Positions 61,570 to 64,000 of a DNA stretch of 64,000 nucleotides are shown here, in pieces (position 1 is the first letter of the stretch; each line of letters opens with the position of its first letter). Position numbers and translations under genes: made by a program. This stretch comes from Oleomonas cavernae (GTDB lineage: Bacteria; Pseudomonadota; Alphaproteobacteria; Zavarziniales; Zavarziniaceae), in the NCBI RefSeq assembly GCF_003590945.1, contig NZ_QYUK01000011.1, positions 1,516,001 to 1,580,000 of the forward strand. Reading direction: 5' to 3'. The notes under the pieces are model-generated. The model saw nothing but the letters and a program-made list of their open reading frames with translations, did not search any database and was not told the DNA's origin.

Positions 61570-61958
61570 CAGCGCCCCTCCCCGCCGGCGGGCACGAAAA
61601 CCACGACGGGCGCACCACCCTCGGTTACGATCCGGGCCTCGACCTCAAGGCCGATGGCGACCGCCGCGGGGGCGATACCGTCCACCCGTGACATCATGCG
61701 TGCCCCTTCGGCCAGGTCGATCATGGCGATGTTCAGGTCGCCGCCCTCGTCGGGCTTGCGCGCCAGCACCGTGGTCGAATAGACCGTGCCGCGGCCGCTG
61801 GCCGGCTGCATCGTGATCGTGTTCGAACCGCAGTGGGGGCAGATCACCCGGGGAAAGAAGTGGGCACGGCCGCAGGCATCGCACACCGGCACGGTGAAGC
61901 GGCCCTGGGCCAGGGCATCGCGCCATTGCCGTTCCGATCCCGGCCCCTTCGCTGCCAT
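61569..61958 (-). CDS. DUF35 zinc-ribbon/OB-fold protein
   Basis: A 129-residue partner of the thiolase-like protein. The rubredoxin-like zinc ribbon is VCDACGRAHFFPRVICPHCG (two CxxC pairs), and the OB domain is GRGTVYSTTVLARKP followed by VEARIVTEGGAPVVVFVPAG. In characterised systems the DUF35 subunit is required for the activity of the thiolase-fold partner and binds acyl-CoA. I use the ATG at 61958; the frame continues upstream without domain character. The 326-bp region before it (61959-62284) has no other gene. Confidence 0.87.
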   Translation of the reverse strand: MAAKGPGSERQWRDALAQGRFTVPVCDACGRAHFFPRVICPHCGSNTITMQPASGRGTVYSTTVLARKPDEGGDLNIAMIDLAEGARMMSRVDGIAPAAVAIGLEVEARIVTEGGAPVVVFVPAGGEGR

Positions 61959-62178
61959 GCTCTCCCCGCCATCGCCGTCTCCTCGTATCCTTGCCCGCAC
62001 CCTAGCCGAGGTGAATTCATGCCGCCAAGGGCGCGCTGCGCTGCACCGCACAAAGCCCGCCGCGCACGGTTCATGGCGACGCGACGTCAAGTGCTGTGCG
62101 CCGCAATAAAGTGACGCAGACCTGCCCAACTTGGTCAGAAAAAGCCGGCTCAATTGCCGCCAACCCGGGCTTGCGGGA

Positions 62179-62206
62179 TTGTCAGGGCCGGTGAAGCCCC
62201 TATCCT
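62179..62206 (+). promoter_or_regulatory. Probable sigma-70 promoter of the SCP2 gene
   Basis: TTGTCA (62179-62184) and TATCCT (62201-62206) with a 16-bp spacer; the leader would be about 70 bases. Confidence 0.5.
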
Positions 62207-62284
62207 CACCACAACCGCCGCTGCCCCGAGGGATGGCGGTTTTCGACGACTGACCGGAGCGATCCCCGCCGGGGGCTGGAGAGA

Positions 62285-62602
62285 ATGATGAGCGCGGATG
62301 CCGTTACCCAGATCACACAGGAAATGAAGGCTCGCGTCGGCGACAATTCGGGCCTGGGCGCCACGTTGAAGTTCAACTTCAACGGCGACGGCATCGTCTA
62401 TGTCGACGGCAAGTCGACACCCAACACCGTGTCGAACGAAGACAAGCCGGCCGACTGCACGATCAAGGTCGGCCTGGCCGATTTCATGGCGATGGTCGAC
62501 GGCAAGCTGGACGGCACGACCGCCTTCATGATGGGCAAGCTGAAGGTCGAAGGGAACATGGCGGTGGCCATGAAGCTGGGTCCCATCCTGGGCCGCAAGT
62601 GA
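62285..62602 (+). CDS. SCP2 sterol-binding domain protein
   Basis: A 105-residue single-domain SCP2 protein. ATLKFNFNGDGIVYVDGKST, then DCTIKVGLADFMAMVDGKLD and KLKVEGNMAVAMKLGPIL, follow the fold that forms a tunnel for acyl-CoA or lipids. It lies opposite the thiolase-like/DUF35 pair, and SCP2 domains are natural fusion partners of SCP-x thiolases, so a shared lipid substrate is reasonable. A second ATG follows directly at 62288. Confidence 0.88.
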   Translation: MMSADAVTQITQEMKARVGDNSGLGATLKFNFNGDGIVYVDGKSTPNTVSNEDKPADCTIKVGLADFMAMVDGKLDGTTAFMMGKLKVEGNMAVAMKLGPILGRK

Positions 62603-62674
62603 GCCTGGATTGAGCGAGCGTCTCGACCCTCGTCGTGGCCGGAACCTGCCCGGTCACGACAGCGATGCAACCGC

Positions 62675-63637
62675 ATGAGCGCCCTGCCGCCGCCCCGCTT
62701 CGTTGCCGCCAACGGCATCCGCATGGCCGTCTACGAGCAGGGCAAAGGCCTGCCTGTCGTCCTGTGCCACGGCTTTCCCGAACTGGCCTATTCCTGGCGC
62801 CATCAGCTCCCCGCCCTGGCGGCGGCCGGCTTCCGCGCCATCGCCCCGGATCAACGGGGCTATGGCCTGACCGACCGGCCGGCGGCGGTCGAGGCCTACG
62901 ACATGGCGCACCTGACTGGCGACCTGGTCGGCCTGCTCGACGCCCTGGAGATCGAGAAGGCGGTGTTCTGCGGCCATGATTGGGGCGGCCTGATCACCTG
63001 GCAGATGCCGCTGCGCCATCCCGACAGGGTGGCCGGGGTCATCGGCCTATGCACGCCGTTCATCCCGCGCCTGTCGGCCGATCCCATCGCCCTGATGCGC
63101 GCGGCCTATGGTGACGATATGTATATCGTCGCCTTCCAGCAGCCCGAGGTTGCCGACCGGGCCCTGGCGGCCGATGTCGGGCGCAGTGTCGACTTCTTCC
63201 TGCGCCGGGGCGGCGCCCCCGACCCCCAGGGCGAGCGCCAGGAGCTGCTGAAGGCGCTGGCCGCAGGAAATTGGCCGGGCGAAACGTTCCTGTCGCTTAA
63301 GGAGCGTGCCTTCTATGTCGAGAGCTTTTCCCGCACCGGCTTTACCGGCGGCATCAACTGGTACCGCAACTTCACCCGGAACTGGACGGCTTCGGCCGGG
63401 TTGAGGCAATGGATAGATGTGCCGAGCTTGATGATCAGTGCTGCCGACGACCCGTTCTTGCCGCCATCGATGGCGGCGGGCATGGCTAAATATGTCGGCG
63501 ATCTGGAGCGGCATGTGATTCCCGCGTGCGGTCATTGGATCCAGCAGGAGCAGCCGGCGCAGACCAATCGCCTGATGCTCGACTGGCTGCGGCGGCGGGT
63601 CGCGGATCTGGGGCCTGGTGATCTCGGGCGTCTGTGA
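62675..63637 (+). CDS. Epoxide hydrolase-like alpha/beta hydrolase
   Basis: A 320-residue soluble hydrolase. LCHGFPELAYSWRHQLPALA is the HGxP oxyanion motif, APDQRGYGLTDRP follows, the nucleophile Asp is in FCGHDWGGLITWQ, the lid tyrosines are in GGINWYRNFTRNW, and the charge-relay residues are in AADDPFLPPSMA and ACGHWIQQEQP. This pattern is that of epoxide hydrolases (Asp nucleophile, Tyr acid). Closely related haloalkane dehalogenases use Trp rather than Tyr here. The physiological epoxide is unknown. Confidence 0.87.
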   Translation: MSALPPPRFVAANGIRMAVYEQGKGLPVVLCHGFPELAYSWRHQLPALAAAGFRAIAPDQRGYGLTDRPAAVEAYDMAHLTGDLVGLLDALEIEKAVFCGHDWGGLITWQMPLRHPDRVAGVIGLCTPFIPRLSADPIALMRAAYGDDMYIVAFQQPEVADRALAADVGRSVDFFLRRGGAPDPQGERQELLKALAAGNWPGETFLSLKERAFYVESFSRTGFTGGINWYRNFTRNWTASAGLRQWIDVPSLMISAADDPFLPPSMAAGMAKYVGDLERHVIPACGHWIQQEQPAQTNRLMLDWLRRRVADLGPGDLGRL

Positions 63638-63734
63638 TCCAGGTCACAGGGGCGCTCTGGCGTCCGGTGCTTGGGTGTGAATAGGATAAGGCGTTTTCGC
63701 GTTCGCGCGCGAACGGATCGATGAGGAGCTACGC

Positions 63735-64000
63735 ATGTTGAAGAAGGCTGTAGTCCTTGCGTTGGTCGGTGGCCTCGCCGCCGGTTGCACGCAAGATGGC
63801 CGGATCTCGAACACCGGCGCGGGGGCTGGCATCGGTACCCTGCTGGGTGCCGGCATCGGTGCGGCCGTGGCCGGCAACCGGGGCGAAGGCGCCCTGATCG
63901 GCGCTGGCATCGGCCTCCTGGCCGGCGGCGCCGTCGGCTACTACATGGATCGCCAGGAAGCCGAAATGCGCCAGAAGGTGGCCGGCACCGGCATCGAGGT
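63735..64000 (+). CDS. Glycine-zipper lipoprotein (OmpA/YiaD-like), N-terminal part
   Basis: Truncated by the right edge after 88 codons. The lipobox is GLAAGC at residue 18, followed by a glycine-zipper double helix (GAGAGIGTLLGAGIGAAVAG, then GALIGAGIGLLAGGAVGYYM) and a charged linker (DRQEAEMRQKVAG). Such proteins usually continue into an OmpA-like peptidoglycan-binding domain and sit in the outer membrane; the missing part decides this. The ATG at 63735 has GAGGAG eight bases upstream. Confidence 0.8.
   Translation, partial: MLKKAVVLALVGGLAAGCTQDGRISNTGAGAGIGTLLGAGIGAAVAGNRGEGALIGAGIGLLAGGAVGYYMDRQEAEMRQKVAGTGIE

Noticed and set aside
61786..62114. Rightward small open frames before the SCP2 gene
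   Set aside because: They overlap the start of the DUF35 gene in antisense and its upstream region, with no ribosome site or motif.

Overview
This is 64 kb of high-GC chromosomal DNA (mostly C- or G-ending codons) from an alphaproteobacterium. The placement rests on a glnB-glnA pair behind a sigma-54 promoter, a phasin, an AcvB/VirJ-type gene behind mprF, a NadQ-type NAD regulator and the style of the dispersed palindromic repeats. A complete IscR-controlled isc operon points towards Rhodospirillales-like lineages, but I cannot name a genus. The window cuts genes at both ends.

Layout. 1-2.0 kb: NAD(P)HX epimerase end, histidine phosphatase, CorA/ZntB transporter, small lipoprotein. 2.0-4.1 kb: three tandem ParE/RelE-type toxin-antitoxin (TA) modules, two of them behind an almost identical 40-bp promoter repeat. 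4.2-7.6 kb: tRNA-His, an aminotransferase, glnB-glnA. 7.7-12.1 kb: a copper/heavy-metal island ending in a CopA-type ATPase. 12.1-15.6 kb: an unusual coupled gene pair, a PhoU/DUF47-tailed protein and a pyruvate phosphate dikinase-like protein lacking the TIM barrel. 16-25.9 kb: thioesterase, parE, lipoprotein, DEAD-box helicase, aldehyde dehydrogenase, phasin, Anbu proteasome homologue, two crotonases.

26-34.9 kb is one long leftward operon: cysE-iscR-second desulfurase-iscS-iscU-iscA-hscB-hscA-fdx-iscX-tenA-tfoX-like, headed by a promoter that overlaps a good type 1 IscR site. 35-45 kb: hydrolase, anmK, tyrS, a VapBC module, a secreted GH5/RTX protein, a NadQ-like regulator, a second Phd/VapC module and an O-methyltransferase. 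45.2-49 kb: nadA-nadB-nadC, with two perfect inverted repeats in the nadA promoter that are plausible targets of the regulator 3 kb away. 49.3-52.6 kb: mprF-virJ (lysyl-phosphatidylglycerol synthesis and hydrolysis). 52.7-58.5 kb: VOC-ArsR-SRPBCC operon, D-threonine aldolase-like gene, acetyltransferase, ackA and a MaoC-phosphotransacetylase fusion. 58.6-64 kb: a YopT-like cysteine protease, SDR, thiolase/DUF35 pair, SCP2 protein, epoxide hydrolase, glycine-zipper lipoprotein (partial).

Two window-wide patterns stand out. Palindromic intergenic repeats of at least three families recur, including inside the nad and isc operons. Four genes (DUF2933, isoprenylcysteine methyltransferase-like, hscB, ackA) each carry an apparent one-base frameshift in a short G/C run, which looks more like residual sequencing error than coordinated gene decay.
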